From: Winogradskyella schleiferi
GTDB lineage: Bacteria; Bacteroidota; Bacteroidia; Flavobacteriales; Flavobacteriaceae
Length of the DNA stretch: 64,000 nucleotides
Direction of reading: 5' to 3'
Assembly (NCBI RefSeq): GCF_013394655.1
Contig: NZ_CP053351.1
Location: forward strand, 3,760,001 to 3,824,000
Both the position numbers and the translations under genes were made by a program. Each line of letters begins with the position of its first letter. Positions within the stretch are counted from its first letter, which is position 1. Below, one piece after another: positions 8,285-17,708 of this stretch. The notes beneath the pieces are model-generated. The model searched no databases. It was not told the origin of the DNA and saw nothing but the letters and a program-made list of their open reading frames with translations.

Positions 8285-8316
8285 AAAAAACCCGATTCGT
8301 TTGAATCGGGTTTTTT
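8285..8316. terminator. Bidirectional terminator after the sugar transporter gene
   Basis: A perfect 14-bp stem with A6 before and T6 after CCCGATTC-GTTT-GAATCGGG. It lies 28 bases downstream of the transporter stop on the minus strand and ends the PUL transcript. The A and T tracts allow it to work in both directions. Confidence 0.85.
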
Positions 8317-8343
8317 GGTTTTTATACTATTTTAGAAATTTTA

Positions 8344-9720
8344 TTATTCCCAGAATTCTTCTATTTCTTCTAAACTCTTCCCTTTAGTCTCAGGTATAAA
8401 CTTATAGGTTATAAATACAATAACAAGTATAAATGCTATGAATATATAATAAGGCAATGATCCATTCCAAGTGGCACTATTGTTCATTTCACTGCCCATA
8501 ACTACAGGAAACGATTGAGAGACTACATAATTGGCTGCCCATTGTGCTGCCACTGCTACCGACATGGCAACACTTCGTATTTTATTTGGAAACATTTCTG
8601 ATAGCAACACCCAAACCACTGGTCCCATAGACAATGCGAAAGATGCAATAAAAACCAATACACCTATTAAAGACAAAACACCAACACTATTTTGTTGAAG
8701 CGTTATGGCCAAAAGCAAAAACCCAATAATCATTCCGACAGATCCAATATAAAGTAATGGTTTTCTACCAAATTTATCGACAGTAAACATCGCCACAAAA
8801 GTAAATACCAAATTCACAAAAGCTAAAAGTATTTGTTGCGCAAGTACATCTTCTTTTCCGAAGCCAAGAGACTTTTCAAAAATATCTGCGCCATAATATA
8901 ATACAGCGTTAATCCCTGTAAATTGTTGTAACACAGAAAGTACAGTGCCTATTACAATAATGGCTAATATGGCTTTAGAAAAATAGTCAACCTTTATACC
9001 ATCATTATTTTCGCTCAATGAATTTTTAATCAAAAGGATTTCTTTTGATGCCATTTCTTCTCCATTAATTTTTTGTAAAACAGCTAGAGCTTCGTCGTCT
9101 TTTCCTTTTAAAGCTAACCATCTTGGACTTTTGGGAACAAGGAATAATAGTACCAAAAACAAAATACTTGGTACTAATTCTGACCAAAACATACGACGCC
9201 AGCCGAATTCTATATTTTCTGCTACGCTTAAGTCATTTCCAATAAAATAGGTTGCTAAGAATACCACAAAAAAGCCAATTACAATAGCCAGTTGGTAATA
9301 GGTCACCATGCGACCTCTAATATTTGAAGGTGCAATCTCAGCGATATACATGGGCGCATTCATTGATGCTACACCAATACCTAAACCACCTATAATTCTA
9401 AAAATCACTAGCATGGTTACCGATTGCGGAAAAATCTCTGGCAATCCAGATCCATAGGCCGAAACCGTAAAGAATATTGCCGAAATAATCAGAGACCATT
9501 TTCTTCCTATTTTTATACTCAACGGCCCAGCAATAATAGCACCTACAAAACACCCTAAAAGAGCGCTTCCTACGACCCAACCTTTTAACCCATCACTTAA
9601 ATCAAAATATTCCGTGAGGTAAAACTGGGCGCCATTGATAACACCTGTATCGTAACCAAATAGTAAGCCTCCTAAAGCTGAGACTGCCGCAATTAATAAT
9701 AAGAAAGCACCTTTTTTCAT
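8344..9720 (-). CDS. MFS sugar:H+ symporter (sugar porter family), 458 aa
   Basis: Inner-membrane transporter of the major facilitator superfamily, sugar porter family (XylE/GalP/AraE type). Twelve hydrophobic segments are apparent. Family signatures are present: GGLLFGYDTGVINGA in TM1, the 'R-I-I-G-G-L-G-I-G' block, IRGRM after TM4, PKSPRWL before the central loop, QQFTGINAVLYY in TM7, D-x-F-G-R-K-P between TM8 and TM9, and PETKGKSLEEIE at the C-terminus. It is the last gene of the PUL and would import the mono- or disaccharide released in the periplasm. The exact sugar (glucose, galactose or xylose) cannot be read from sequence. Confidence 0.9.
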   Translation of the reverse strand: MKKGAFLLLIAAVSALGGLLFGYDTGVINGAQFYLTEYFDLSDGLKGWVVGSALLGCFVGAIIAGPLSIKIGRKWSLIISAIFFTVSAYGSGLPEIFPQSVTMLVIFRIIGGLGIGVASMNAPMYIAEIAPSNIRGRMVTYYQLAIVIGFFVVFLATYFIGNDLSVAENIEFGWRRMFWSELVPSILFLVLLFLVPKSPRWLALKGKDDEALAVLQKINGEEMASKEILLIKNSLSENNDGIKVDYFSKAILAIIVIGTVLSVLQQFTGINAVLYYGADIFEKSLGFGKEDVLAQQILLAFVNLVFTFVAMFTVDKFGRKPLLYIGSVGMIIGFLLLAITLQQNSVGVLSLIGVLVFIASFALSMGPVVWVLLSEMFPNKIRSVAMSVAVAAQWAANYVVSQSFPVVMGSEMNNSATWNGSLPYYIFIAFILVIVFITYKFIPETKGKSLEEIEEFWE

Positions 9721-9777
9721 CTTTTAGTATTTATTTTAATATTAGTTAGTTTAATGATTTAATATAGATAAGGATTT

Positions 9778-10599
9778 TTAAAAATTTATTTTAATGAAAA
9801 TAGGCATATGATCTGAAGGATAATGCAAATTCCAATTATCGCTTAAAACCGCATACTTAGAAACCTCAACATTTTCGCTTACAAATGCAAAATCGATGCG
9901 TCTTGTTACAGGCTTGTCAAAATGAAAACCGTTAAAGGTACCTTCTGGACCAAAATCGAGTTTTGCTATTTCTTTTGAATCTTTCAATTCTGTTTTTATG
10001 TATTTTATACTTTCATGGTCTGGCTCCATATTAAAATCGCCTGTTAATACTACTGCATGATTGGCTGTGTTGAGCTCCTTTATTTTTTCAATGATTAGGG
10101 TTGCACTGTTCTTTCGAGCTTCTTTGCCTACATGATCGAAATGCGTATTGAATGTCCAAAACTTTTTACCAGAATTTTTATCTTCCAATAATACATACGT
10201 ACACACTCTATTACACACTGCATCCCAACCCATACTGACCTTATCAGGCGTTTCAGATAACCAAAACGTACCCGAATTAATAACGTTGAACTTATCCGCT
10301 TTATAAAATACAGCTGAAAATTCGCCTTCACTTTTAGCATCATCACGTCCAACACCAACATAGCTATAATCTACCAAAAGACTGTCCATGTCTTTCATTT
10401 GGTTTGGCATCGCTTCTTGCACGCCTAAAACATCAGGTTCGTAAAACTTTATTTGATTGAAAAAAAACGGTTTTCTATTGGTCCAACTATTTTCACCTTC
10501 TTTTGGGTAATCTAATTTGATATTATAAGACATTACTGAAAAATCTTGAGCAAAACCAAAACTTGAAATGACTAAAACTATAACTACTAAATATTTCAT
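9778..10599 (-). CDS. Secreted endonuclease/exonuclease/phosphatase (EEP) family hydrolase
   Basis: A 273-residue protein with a signal peptide (about residues 1-17, ending GFAQ). EEP fold motifs follow in order: MSYNIKLD near 23, GVQEAM with the metal-binding Glu near 60, NTHFDH near 150, TGDFNMEPD near 180 and SDHMPI at the C-terminus. Family members hydrolyse phosphodiesters in nucleic acids, phospholipids or inositol phosphates. Secreted forms inside PULs are common, with mostly unknown substrates. Together with the metallophosphoesterase at 23157-24131 it gives this locus two phosphoesterases, which may remove phosphate-linked substituents from the glycan. It follows the GH43-like gene with an 11-base gap. 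Confidence 0.85.
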   Translation of the reverse strand: MKYLVVIVLVISSFGFAQDFSVMSYNIKLDYPKEGENSWTNRKPFFFNQIKFYEPDVLGVQEAMPNQMKDMDSLLVDYSYVGVGRDDAKSEGEFSAVFYKADKFNVINSGTFWLSETPDKVSMGWDAVCNRVCTYVLLEDKNSGKKFWTFNTHFDHVGKEARKNSATLIIEKIKELNTANHAVVLTGDFNMEPDHESIKYIKTELKDSKEIAKLDFGPEGTFNGFHFDKPVTRRIDFAFVSENVEVSKYAVLSDNWNLHYPSDHMPIFIKINF

Positions 10600-10610
10600 T
10601 TTTTTTTAAT

Positions 10611-12455
10611 TTATTCAACAAATACAATTTCACTTTTTTCTGAAATTCCATTCTCATTAAACGCTTCAATACTAAAATAATAAGGCGTATCTCGATCTAA
10701 GCAACGGATAAAATGCTCGTTGGTATCGTATACTAACCAAGATTGGTATAACTTATCTTTAGCAATTCCCCAACGTATGTTATAACCTTGAGCGCCTTCT
10801 ATAGGATTCCAAGAGAATGACACATCTCTGCGGTCTTTTTCTCTATTTATTTCAAATCCTGAAACTTGTTCTGGTCGATCACCTAAGCCTAATCCGAACA
10901 CTCTAATTTCGGACATCGCAAAGTTAGCACCTGGCACTTCCAGATTCTTATAACGTACGTACTTTGCCTTGATAGGCTTATCTAGCACAATATAGGCATT
11001 TGGTGCATCAATATCACTTTTACTTCGGTCAACTACGGTTTGCCAGTTAGTACCATCTTCGGACGTTTCAATCGTAAAACGATGTCTTAAGCCTTCAACA
11101 CGTGTATAAATACCAGATTCGTGATCGTGAAAATTTAGTTGTAAAGCGTGAATAGTTCCTTCATTCTGCATCTCAATAGTTACCCATTGAGTACCATCAT
11201 TCGCTTCCGCAACCCAAAAGGTTTTTGGGTTTTCGTCTGTTAATACTTTAGACGTTATTTGTCCTTTAGCATTGGTTTCAACTGGTAACTCGGTGACTTC
11301 AACTTCATCGTCATTAGAAGTGAATTTCATCACTTGCTTTAAAGAAGAAGATACGGTGACATCACCTTTATAAGACAATAGCATCCATCCATTATGAAGT
11401 CCTGCTTTGGTTGAATGGCTTGGTCCAAAACGTGGATAATCACCATAAGCCGTGTTCGTATACATTAAGCCTTCATCATCAAAATACGTTGGAAACATAC
11501 AAAGACGCCGTTCCCATTGTGCATTAGACGCTAATGCCATCGTCGCAAAATGCCAATATTGACCATTGGTTTGCTTTACCGTAATACCATGACCAGCACC
11601 ATTTGTAAATCCACCTGGTTTGAAACTCATGGGATTATTTTTCATATATTCAAAAGGTCCGAGTGGTGTTTCTCCTACATAAACGCCATCCGCATATACA
11701 TTAAATTGTGTGCCTGGTGCTGCATATTGCAGATAATATTTTCCGTTGTGTTTGGTCATGGAAGCCCCTTCCATGTAACCTTCCTTTAACGTCGGATGAA
11801 AGTTGTTTTCTCCAAAACGTTCCCAACCGTGTTCTTCTTCGTTAAGATTAAATAATTCCTTTCTTTCACCTGTTTCTAAAAAACGATCATCTTTATTCAG
11901 CATTTTCACACGAAGTGGGTGCACATTAGAACTTCCCCAATACAAATACGTCTTGCCATCATCATCAATAAACAATTCTGAATCCTGAATATTATTGGAA
12001 ATCGAAGCGGTTGGTGTCCATTTGCCTTTCTTAGGATCGTCTGTGTAAAGAATACTACCATAACCCGCCGGATCACCAGCAAAATAAACTAACGAATCCT
12101 TATAGTTGAAAGCTGTTGGTGCATTACTACCTTCGAAAAACCATTGTTTTGGTTTGATGAATTTCCAGTTGACCAAATCGGTAGAATGCCAATAGCCAAA
12201 AGACCGTGTTACGAACATATAATATTCACCTTTAAATTCAATAACTGCAGGATCTGCACCAGAGCGGTACGATTTGTTTTTGCTTGAATTGTAAACCATA
12301 TACGTGTAGTCTATATCCAATGGGTTGATATAGGTCTGCTCTTTGTTTTGGTTTTCTGTTTTGTCACTTGCATTAGAGCCAACCTCAGTTTTTTCAGCTG
12401 TATTATTGCATGAAAAAGCGAGTAAAATTAATGCTAGAATGTATATGTTTTTCAT
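10611..12455 (-). CDS. Lipoprotein GH43-like glycosidase with CBM32 (F5/8C) and FN3 domains
   Basis: A 614-residue outer-membrane lipoprotein candidate (signal peptide, lipobox LLAFSC with Cys16). Residues 45-370 form a five-bladed beta-propeller of GH43 type. The catalytic candidates are Asp68 (SGADPA), Asp158 (IQDSELFIDDDG) and Glu229 (YMEGASM), in the usual Asp/Asp/Glu order. About 390-525 is a discoidin-like F5/8C module (CBM32), with WVTIEMQNEG near its start and KYVRYKNLEV towards its end. The tail is an FN3 domain. GH43 enzymes are mostly arabinofuranosidases, xylosidases or galactosidases; the subfamily is not clear. It shares the operon with the sulfatase and GH2 genes. Confidence 0.82.
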   Translation of the reverse strand: MKNIYILALILLAFSCNNTAEKTEVGSNASDKTENQNKEQTYINPLDIDYTYMVYNSSKNKSYRSGADPAVIEFKGEYYMFVTRSFGYWHSTDLVNWKFIKPKQWFFEGSNAPTAFNYKDSLVYFAGDPAGYGSILYTDDPKKGKWTPTASISNNIQDSELFIDDDGKTYLYWGSSNVHPLRVKMLNKDDRFLETGERKELFNLNEEEHGWERFGENNFHPTLKEGYMEGASMTKHNGKYYLQYAAPGTQFNVYADGVYVGETPLGPFEYMKNNPMSFKPGGFTNGAGHGITVKQTNGQYWHFATMALASNAQWERRLCMFPTYFDDEGLMYTNTAYGDYPRFGPSHSTKAGLHNGWMLLSYKGDVTVSSSLKQVMKFTSNDDEVEVTELPVETNAKGQITSKVLTDENPKTFWVAEANDGTQWVTIEMQNEGTIHALQLNFHDHESGIYTRVEGLRHRFTIETSEDGTNWQTVVDRSKSDIDAPNAYIVLDKPIKAKYVRYKNLEVPGANFAMSEIRVFGLGLGDRPEQVSGFEINREKDRRDVSFSWNPIEGAQGYNIRWGIAKDKLYQSWLVYDTNEHFIRCLDRDTPYYFSIEAFNENGISEKSEIVFVE

Positions 12456-12472
12456 ATTTAAAATTCGCTTTC

Positions 12473-12505
12473 AGACCTTTCAGGTTTTGAAAACCTGAAG
12501 GGTCT
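12473..12505. repeat. 33-base palindrome (family C) between GH43-like and sulfatase genes
   Basis: AGACCTTTCAGGTTTT and its near-perfect complement flank one base, giving a 16-bp stem with a single G-U pair. The same motif, with other inner bases, recurs at 43931, 49177, 52350 and 53376. It is a dispersed intergenic repeat that may also act as an RNA stabiliser or weak terminator inside the PUL transcript. Confidence 0.75.
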
Positions 12506-12516
12506 AAAATATTCTT

Positions 12517-14211
12517 TTATAGTTTCGTATCCTTATCAGTCACTGGATCATAAGCCGTTCCAGTTTTACCACGAAGCTTTTCAAATTGTTTGTAAGCTCG
12601 CTTTACTTGTTCTTCCGGTGCACGTTCGAAATCAGTTAGTGTGACCTCATACTTCTTTTGAAGTTCAGCCAATTTTGTTCTCAGTTTGGCTTCAATATCG
12701 TCGTATTTTGGATTATCGATTTGGTTATTGATTTCTTTTGGGTCTTCTTCCAAATCATATAATTCCCAAGTATCAATATCATCATAAAAATGCATCAACT
12801 TATAACGTTCGGTACGAACTCCATAATGTTTTTTCACCATATGAAATGCTGGATAGTCGTAATAATGGTAATAGACTGCATCTCTAAATTCGTCACCATC
12901 GTAAGTGTCTTCCAATAAAGGTCGAAGTGATTTTCCTTGCATATCTTCTGGAATTTCAACCTGTGCATAATCTAAAAACGTTTCAGCAAAATCTAGATTC
13001 TGTGTCATGGCATCAATGACTGTACCTGGTTTTATAACATCAGGATATTTTGCTACTAATGGCATTGCCAAAGACTCTTCATACATATAACGTTTATCGA
13101 ACCAGCCTTTTTCTCCTAAATAAAATCCTTGATCTGTCGTATAAATGACAATGGTATTTTCAGCTAAACCATTTTCTTCAAGATAATATAAAATCTGTCC
13201 TACACCTTCATCAACAGCAGCAATTGTTGCCAAATATTCCTGTAAATAACGTTGTCCTTTATATTTTGCTAGTTCTTTCCCTGAAAGATTCGCATCATGA
13301 AATGCATCATTTTTAGCTTGATAGGCTTTATCCCAAGCCGTTAGTTGTTCAGGTGTCATGCGTTCAAAATCTGTTTTCCAAGGATTCCATGCCAATTCAG
13401 GGCTACCTTTCCTTTTGGTCAATTTTAAATCATGACCTTCATACATATCCTTATAAATGGTTTGCTGTTGGTCTTGCGAACCTAATGAGCCTTCGTGAGC
13501 GGTAAAATAAGTATCTGGTAGTGGAAATTCTACATTGTCAAATTTATTGGCATGTCTTAAAGCTGGCATCCAATTTCTGTGTGGTGCTTTGTGTTGTAGC
13601 ATTAGCATGAAAGGTTTATCGCTATCCTTTACCGAGTTGAGATAAGCCAAGCCATCTTGAGTAATAATATCCGTAGCATAACCTTCGATTCGAGTGGTGT
13701 CGGCTACTTTTGTTTCTTCGTTGACAGAGATAAAATCTGGATTATAATAATTGCCTTGATCGGTTAGAATTTTCCAATAATCAAAGCCTTGTGGCAATCC
13801 ATGTAAGTGCCATTTCCCTATAACTGCGGTATTGTAACCTGCTTTCTGTAATAACTTAGGAAATGTTTGTTGGCTGCCATCAAATTGATCACCATTCATT
13901 CTAAATCCATTGACATGACTGAATTTACCCGTTAAAACAACAGCTCTACTTGGTCCGCAAATGGAATTGGTACAAAAGTTATTTTTAAAGAGTGCGCCTT
14001 CATTGGCAATTCTATCGATATTTGGTGTCGGTGCCAATTTGCCAATAGGATGTCCGTAAGCGCTTATTGCCTGTTCCGCATGATCATCTGCCATGATGTA
14101 CACGATGTTTGGGCGTGGCTTAGGTTTTACATCTTCCTTCTTCTCTTCCACGTTATTTTTGCAGGATTGAAATGCGAAAAGCATAACTAATGTAAGTACT
14201 ATATACCTCAT
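12517..14211 (-). CDS. S1-family (formylglycine) sulfatase, lipoprotein
   Basis: A 564-residue arylsulfatase-superfamily enzyme. The lipobox FAFQSC puts the lipid-bearing Cys at 17. The metal-binding pair is in MADDH (Asp42, Asp43). The active-site signature CGPSRAVVLTGK begins at Cys85, the residue converted to formylglycine by an anaerobic or aerobic maturase not seen in this window. Further motifs are GKWHLHG, HKAPHRNW and TTDQGFYLGEKGWFDKR. The C-terminal part has the usual 'ELYDLEEDPKEINN'. It removes sulfate esters from a carbohydrate; the S1 subfamily and the position attacked are unknown. Its presence among GH144 and GH3 genes implies that at least part of the glycan target is sulfated. 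Confidence 0.9.
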   Translation of the reverse strand: MRYIVLTLVMLFAFQSCKNNVEEKKEDVKPKPRPNIVYIMADDHAEQAISAYGHPIGKLAPTPNIDRIANEGALFKNNFCTNSICGPSRAVVLTGKFSHVNGFRMNGDQFDGSQQTFPKLLQKAGYNTAVIGKWHLHGLPQGFDYWKILTDQGNYYNPDFISVNEETKVADTTRIEGYATDIITQDGLAYLNSVKDSDKPFMLMLQHKAPHRNWMPALRHANKFDNVEFPLPDTYFTAHEGSLGSQDQQQTIYKDMYEGHDLKLTKRKGSPELAWNPWKTDFERMTPEQLTAWDKAYQAKNDAFHDANLSGKELAKYKGQRYLQEYLATIAAVDEGVGQILYYLEENGLAENTIVIYTTDQGFYLGEKGWFDKRYMYEESLAMPLVAKYPDVIKPGTVIDAMTQNLDFAETFLDYAQVEIPEDMQGKSLRPLLEDTYDGDEFRDAVYYHYYDYPAFHMVKKHYGVRTERYKLMHFYDDIDTWELYDLEEDPKEINNQIDNPKYDDIEAKLRTKLAELQKKYEVTLTDFERAPEEQVKRAYKQFEKLRGKTGTAYDPVTDKDTKL

Positions 14212-14213
14212 GG

Positions 14214-15098
14214 TTACTCGGTTTTTATAATTTTAGTTTGAATCACTTCATCGTTAATCACAGTTTGTTCAAAAAACTGGAACACTTTTTCTAAATCTTC
14301 AAATGGGATTCGCGAAATCTCATGTCTTCCTCCTTTTACTATATTGAAGTAGTAAGAGGTGTCAAAATGTTCAAGTTTTTCTGCAATAACTTTGGAACCA
14401 TCAAGCATGATGTAACCATCTTTAGTTGGCTCACAATAATGATGTGGCGCATTACCAAATGGCACTAATTGATCTTCGGTGCCATGAAATAAAACTGAAG
14501 GAATTGCATTTTCTTCGGTAATATAACTTGCATCAACTACAGCTCCTGCGCAAGAAAACATACCTGCAAACTTTACGTTTTTATAATTTTCTTTATCATT
14601 GACAAAGTAATCTCTCATAAACACGGCATTAAGGCTTCCCTCTGCTCCAGCACTACTTCCACCTGCAATGATTTTAGTAGAATCGATTTGAAACATCTCC
14701 TCACGATCAATCAAAAATTTGGCAGCATCCAAATAATCTATACTAGCTTGCTTAAAGGTTTCCAGTTTTTCATCTTTGGTGCAATCGCAACCAAAACCAG
14801 TTGTTGTATTTTTTCTTAGTAAACGGTAGTCTATGGAAACACCTATATAATTTTGTTCTTTGGCTGCATATTTCACCAATTTATTATCCTCTGGATGCGC
14901 ACGATGACTACCTGAAAACCCTCCACCATGCATCCACAATAACACGGGTAACCTTTCGTCTTTTTTAATTTGTTCAGGCGTAAAAATATCCATTCGTAAG
15001 GTATCGTTTCCCTTTATGGAATAAATAATCGTTTCCATGTTTTGGGCAGAAAGACCAAATGAGATGAATATTACAAGTATTAGAATTATGTTTTTCAT
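14214..15098 (-). CDS. Secreted alpha/beta-hydrolase, carbohydrate-esterase-like
   Basis: A 294-residue protein with a signal peptide (cleavage after about GLSAQ). It has the hormone-sensitive lipase/BD-FAE layout: oxyanion-hole HGGG (residues 57-60) and nucleophile Ser149 in GGSSAGA, with a late Asp in FHGTEDQLVPFG and a His in KGGRHE completing the triad. A Cys-x-Cys pair (GFGCDC, about 104-106) is unusual and may form a disulfide or bind metal. Such enzymes in PULs remove acetyl or other acyl groups. The start lies 3 bases after the sulfatase gene in transcription order, so the two are tightly linked. The substrate is not known. Confidence 0.8.
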   Translation of the reverse strand: MKNIILILVIFISFGLSAQNMETIIYSIKGNDTLRMDIFTPEQIKKDERLPVLLWMHGGGFSGSHRAHPEDNKLVKYAAKEQNYIGVSIDYRLLRKNTTTGFGCDCTKDEKLETFKQASIDYLDAAKFLIDREEMFQIDSTKIIAGGSSAGAEGSLNAVFMRDYFVNDKENYKNVKFAGMFSCAGAVVDASYITEENAIPSVLFHGTEDQLVPFGNAPHHYCEPTKDGYIMLDGSKVIAEKLEHFDTSYYFNIVKGGRHEISRIPFEDLEKVFQFFEQTVINDEVIQTKIIKTE

Positions 15099-17699
15099 TT
15101 AATTTATTTTCTCAATTAAAATGCCGCTAATTACAGGTTCTCCTTCGATTGGCTTTAATGAAATTGTTAAGCCTTTATCATTAATTATCTTAAGGTCATA
15201 ACTTAGTGTTATTCCGTATTTATCTGGATAATTACTAGCCATATCAAAGTGTTTTTCGACTAACTTCTCATTTAAGTAAATATCAAATATGCGTTGCTCT
15301 TCATCCTCATCACTATCAACATCATATTTAAGATTGAAAATAATTTGTTCTTTGCTCTTCAACTTTGGCTCCACAAAGTACAGGCTCACTTTGTATTTTC
15401 CATTAGGCACATCAATTTTATAGCTTCCACAATCTGAAAGAATGGTTTGAAAAACTCCTTCGAGATGGGAATTTTTAATATTATTGGCGATTAATTGCCG
15501 TTTACATTTTCCAGAATTTTCATCATAACCAAATTGATTTTTTTGATAAGCTCTATCGGCTAAAAACGTTGTTCCTGATTCCTCGTCGTAGAAATTAATG
15601 TAAGTGCCGAGATTAATGGCTAATGTTTCAAATTTTAAAGACTTTAAGTTGCTGAGATTTTTAACTTCAAAACTTGAAGTATCATTTGCCAAATCAGCTT
15701 CAACGCTTATAGTTTGTTTTCCTGCCTTGAGAGGAATTTCAATTTTAGCAACTCCAGAAGCGAAATTCAATGTATCAATAAATTCGTCATTCAAGAAAAT
15801 TTTAGCTGATTTCTGATTTGAAAATATGGTGAATTCATGTGTGGCCTCATTAACTAATGCCAACTCTTTTTGATAATTTGCTATGTGAATAATAGGCTTA
15901 TCATTACGTAAAATCGATTGGTACCAATAATAAATTTCTTTAGGCTCTCTATTGTATTGCACCAGTCCTTTTTGGTTGACATGTGGTCTCGACTCTCCAC
16001 GAAATTCGGAACCGAAATCTGCAAAATTCCATGCGGTCATGCCTGTTACAAATTCGCGATCTTGGACTTGCTCATAATAACTTTTGTGAAGTTTAAGTTG
16101 ATACTCTTGCGAGTAGTCATATGTCATTGGACTTTTGGTGGAAATATTAACATCTGATCCTGGACCATATTCAGAAATTAAAAGTGAACGGTTTGGAAAA
16201 CGTTTGTGCTGGTCGTCCAGAAATCTCCCTAAATCTTCAATGGTTTCGTAATACCAACCAAAATAAAGATTCCAACCGATTAACATGGGTATATCTGCAA
16301 TTTTGGTCTCGTTATATATTTCGTTGTAATGCAGTGCCATAACCGTAATGTGGTTTGGTGCCAAATCTCTGGTCAATTTTTCTAACTTTTCAGTGAGTCT
16401 ATAGGTGTCTTTTTTTAGCTTTTCGCGATCAGGTTGCGACATTTTTTTATCAAATTGCAGACGTAAAAAGATCTCATTCATATACCCAAACATAACCACA
16501 GAAGGGAAATTATAATATTGTTTTAAATGCTCTTCTTGCATTTGTAGTGCTGTAGTAAAAAAAGTATCAGAATTAGTTACTAAATTAACTATTGGCACTT
16601 CGCTCCACACCAAAATTCCAAGTTCATCGCAAAGCTCATATAATTCTCTCGCATGCGGATAATGTGCAAAACGAATCACATTCGAACCCATTTCCTTTAT
16701 GATATGAATATCCTTTTTCTGCAAAGCCAAAGGCACAGCATTTCCATAACCTTCATAATCTTGATGACGATTTACACCTATTAATTTTATAGATTTCCCG
16801 TTTAAAAAGAAACCCTTTTCTGAATCTACAGATACCCAACGGAAACCAAGGTTTGAGAATTTTGAATCTAAAACAATTCCGTCTTTATCTGTTAAGGTAA
16901 TTTCTAATTGATACAAATAAGGACTGTCTGGCGACCAAAGTTTTGGGTTTTTAATTTCTGGAAATTTAACCTCAATAACTTCGGAAGAACGTTTATCAAG
17001 TAAAATCCCTTGATGTTCTTCTAACACCAAATTGCCTTGAGCATCTAAAATTTTTAGATATAAATGATTTTTAGATTTTGAAATTTCATAATTATCTACT
17101 AAAAGCTTTATTTCAACACCTGCTTTATCTTCAGAAACGTTATAGTAGTTGACGTAATAGCCGTCTGAAGCAAAATCCTTTAAGCTGAAATGTTGTTTTG
17201 GAACTGAAATTAATTCCACATCACGATAAATACCGCCATAAAAGGTAAAATCGGCATCCAAAGGTGGAATATCGATATTGTGTGTATTATCTACTGTAAC
17301 TTCAATGAGATTATAAGCATTGTATTTTACAAATTCGGTGATGTCGAAATTGAAAGCGGTATAACCTCCTTTATGGTTACCTACTTCTGTTCCATTGACA
17401 AAAATGGTAGCATCTTGGTTTACAGCATTAAATTTCAAGTAATGAATTTTATCACTTTCATCAGATGCGATAAAAACCTGTTTTTTATAATATCCTAAGC
17501 CTCGACGATAACCTGATACATCATCAAAAGCATCTTCACTATTCCAGGTATGCGGAATGTTTATGGTTTGCCAATCTGTTTTATTTTCTGAATATTGCCA
17601 ACCCGAATTAATAACTTTAGACTGTGAATAGGAATGAAACGATAAAGCCACACACATCAATAAAAAAAGGGGTAATATTTTACGAATTGTATGTGGCAT
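15099..17699 (-). CDS. GH2 beta-glycosidase with malectin-like C-terminal domain
   Basis: An 866-residue enzyme with a signal peptide (residues 1-26). The GH2 order is clear: sugar-binding jelly roll (30-165), immunoglobulin-like domain (about 170-290) and TIM barrel (about 292-600) beginning at SVDSEKGFFLNGK. Acid/base Glu409 lies in GYMNEI and nucleophile Glu510 in LLISEYG. These residues and RHQDYEGYGNA fit the beta-galactosidase/beta-glucuronidase branch. The last 200 residues (YKVSLYFVEPK, FDIYLNEKLVEKHFD) form a malectin/CBM57-like carbohydrate-binding domain. Exact specificity is open: galactosidase, glucuronidase or mannosidase. It lies directly upstream of the esterase gene with no gap. 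Confidence 0.88.
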   Translation of the reverse strand: MPHTIRKILPLFLLMCVALSFHSYSQSKVINSGWQYSENKTDWQTINIPHTWNSEDAFDDVSGYRRGLGYYKKQVFIASDESDKIHYLKFNAVNQDATIFVNGTEVGNHKGGYTAFNFDITEFVKYNAYNLIEVTVDNTHNIDIPPLDADFTFYGGIYRDVELISVPKQHFSLKDFASDGYYVNYYNVSEDKAGVEIKLLVDNYEISKSKNHLYLKILDAQGNLVLEEHQGILLDKRSSEVIEVKFPEIKNPKLWSPDSPYLYQLEITLTDKDGIVLDSKFSNLGFRWVSVDSEKGFFLNGKSIKLIGVNRHQDYEGYGNAVPLALQKKDIHIIKEMGSNVIRFAHYPHARELYELCDELGILVWSEVPIVNLVTNSDTFFTTALQMQEEHLKQYYNFPSVVMFGYMNEIFLRLQFDKKMSQPDREKLKKDTYRLTEKLEKLTRDLAPNHITVMALHYNEIYNETKIADIPMLIGWNLYFGWYYETIEDLGRFLDDQHKRFPNRSLLISEYGPGSDVNISTKSPMTYDYSQEYQLKLHKSYYEQVQDREFVTGMTAWNFADFGSEFRGESRPHVNQKGLVQYNREPKEIYYWYQSILRNDKPIIHIANYQKELALVNEATHEFTIFSNQKSAKIFLNDEFIDTLNFASGVAKIEIPLKAGKQTISVEADLANDTSSFEVKNLSNLKSLKFETLAINLGTYINFYDEESGTTFLADRAYQKNQFGYDENSGKCKRQLIANNIKNSHLEGVFQTILSDCGSYKIDVPNGKYKVSLYFVEPKLKSKEQIIFNLKYDVDSDEDEEQRIFDIYLNEKLVEKHFDMASNYPDKYGITLSYDLKIINDKGLTISLKPIEGEPVISGILIEKIN

Positions 17700-17708
17700 A
17701 TCTAGCTA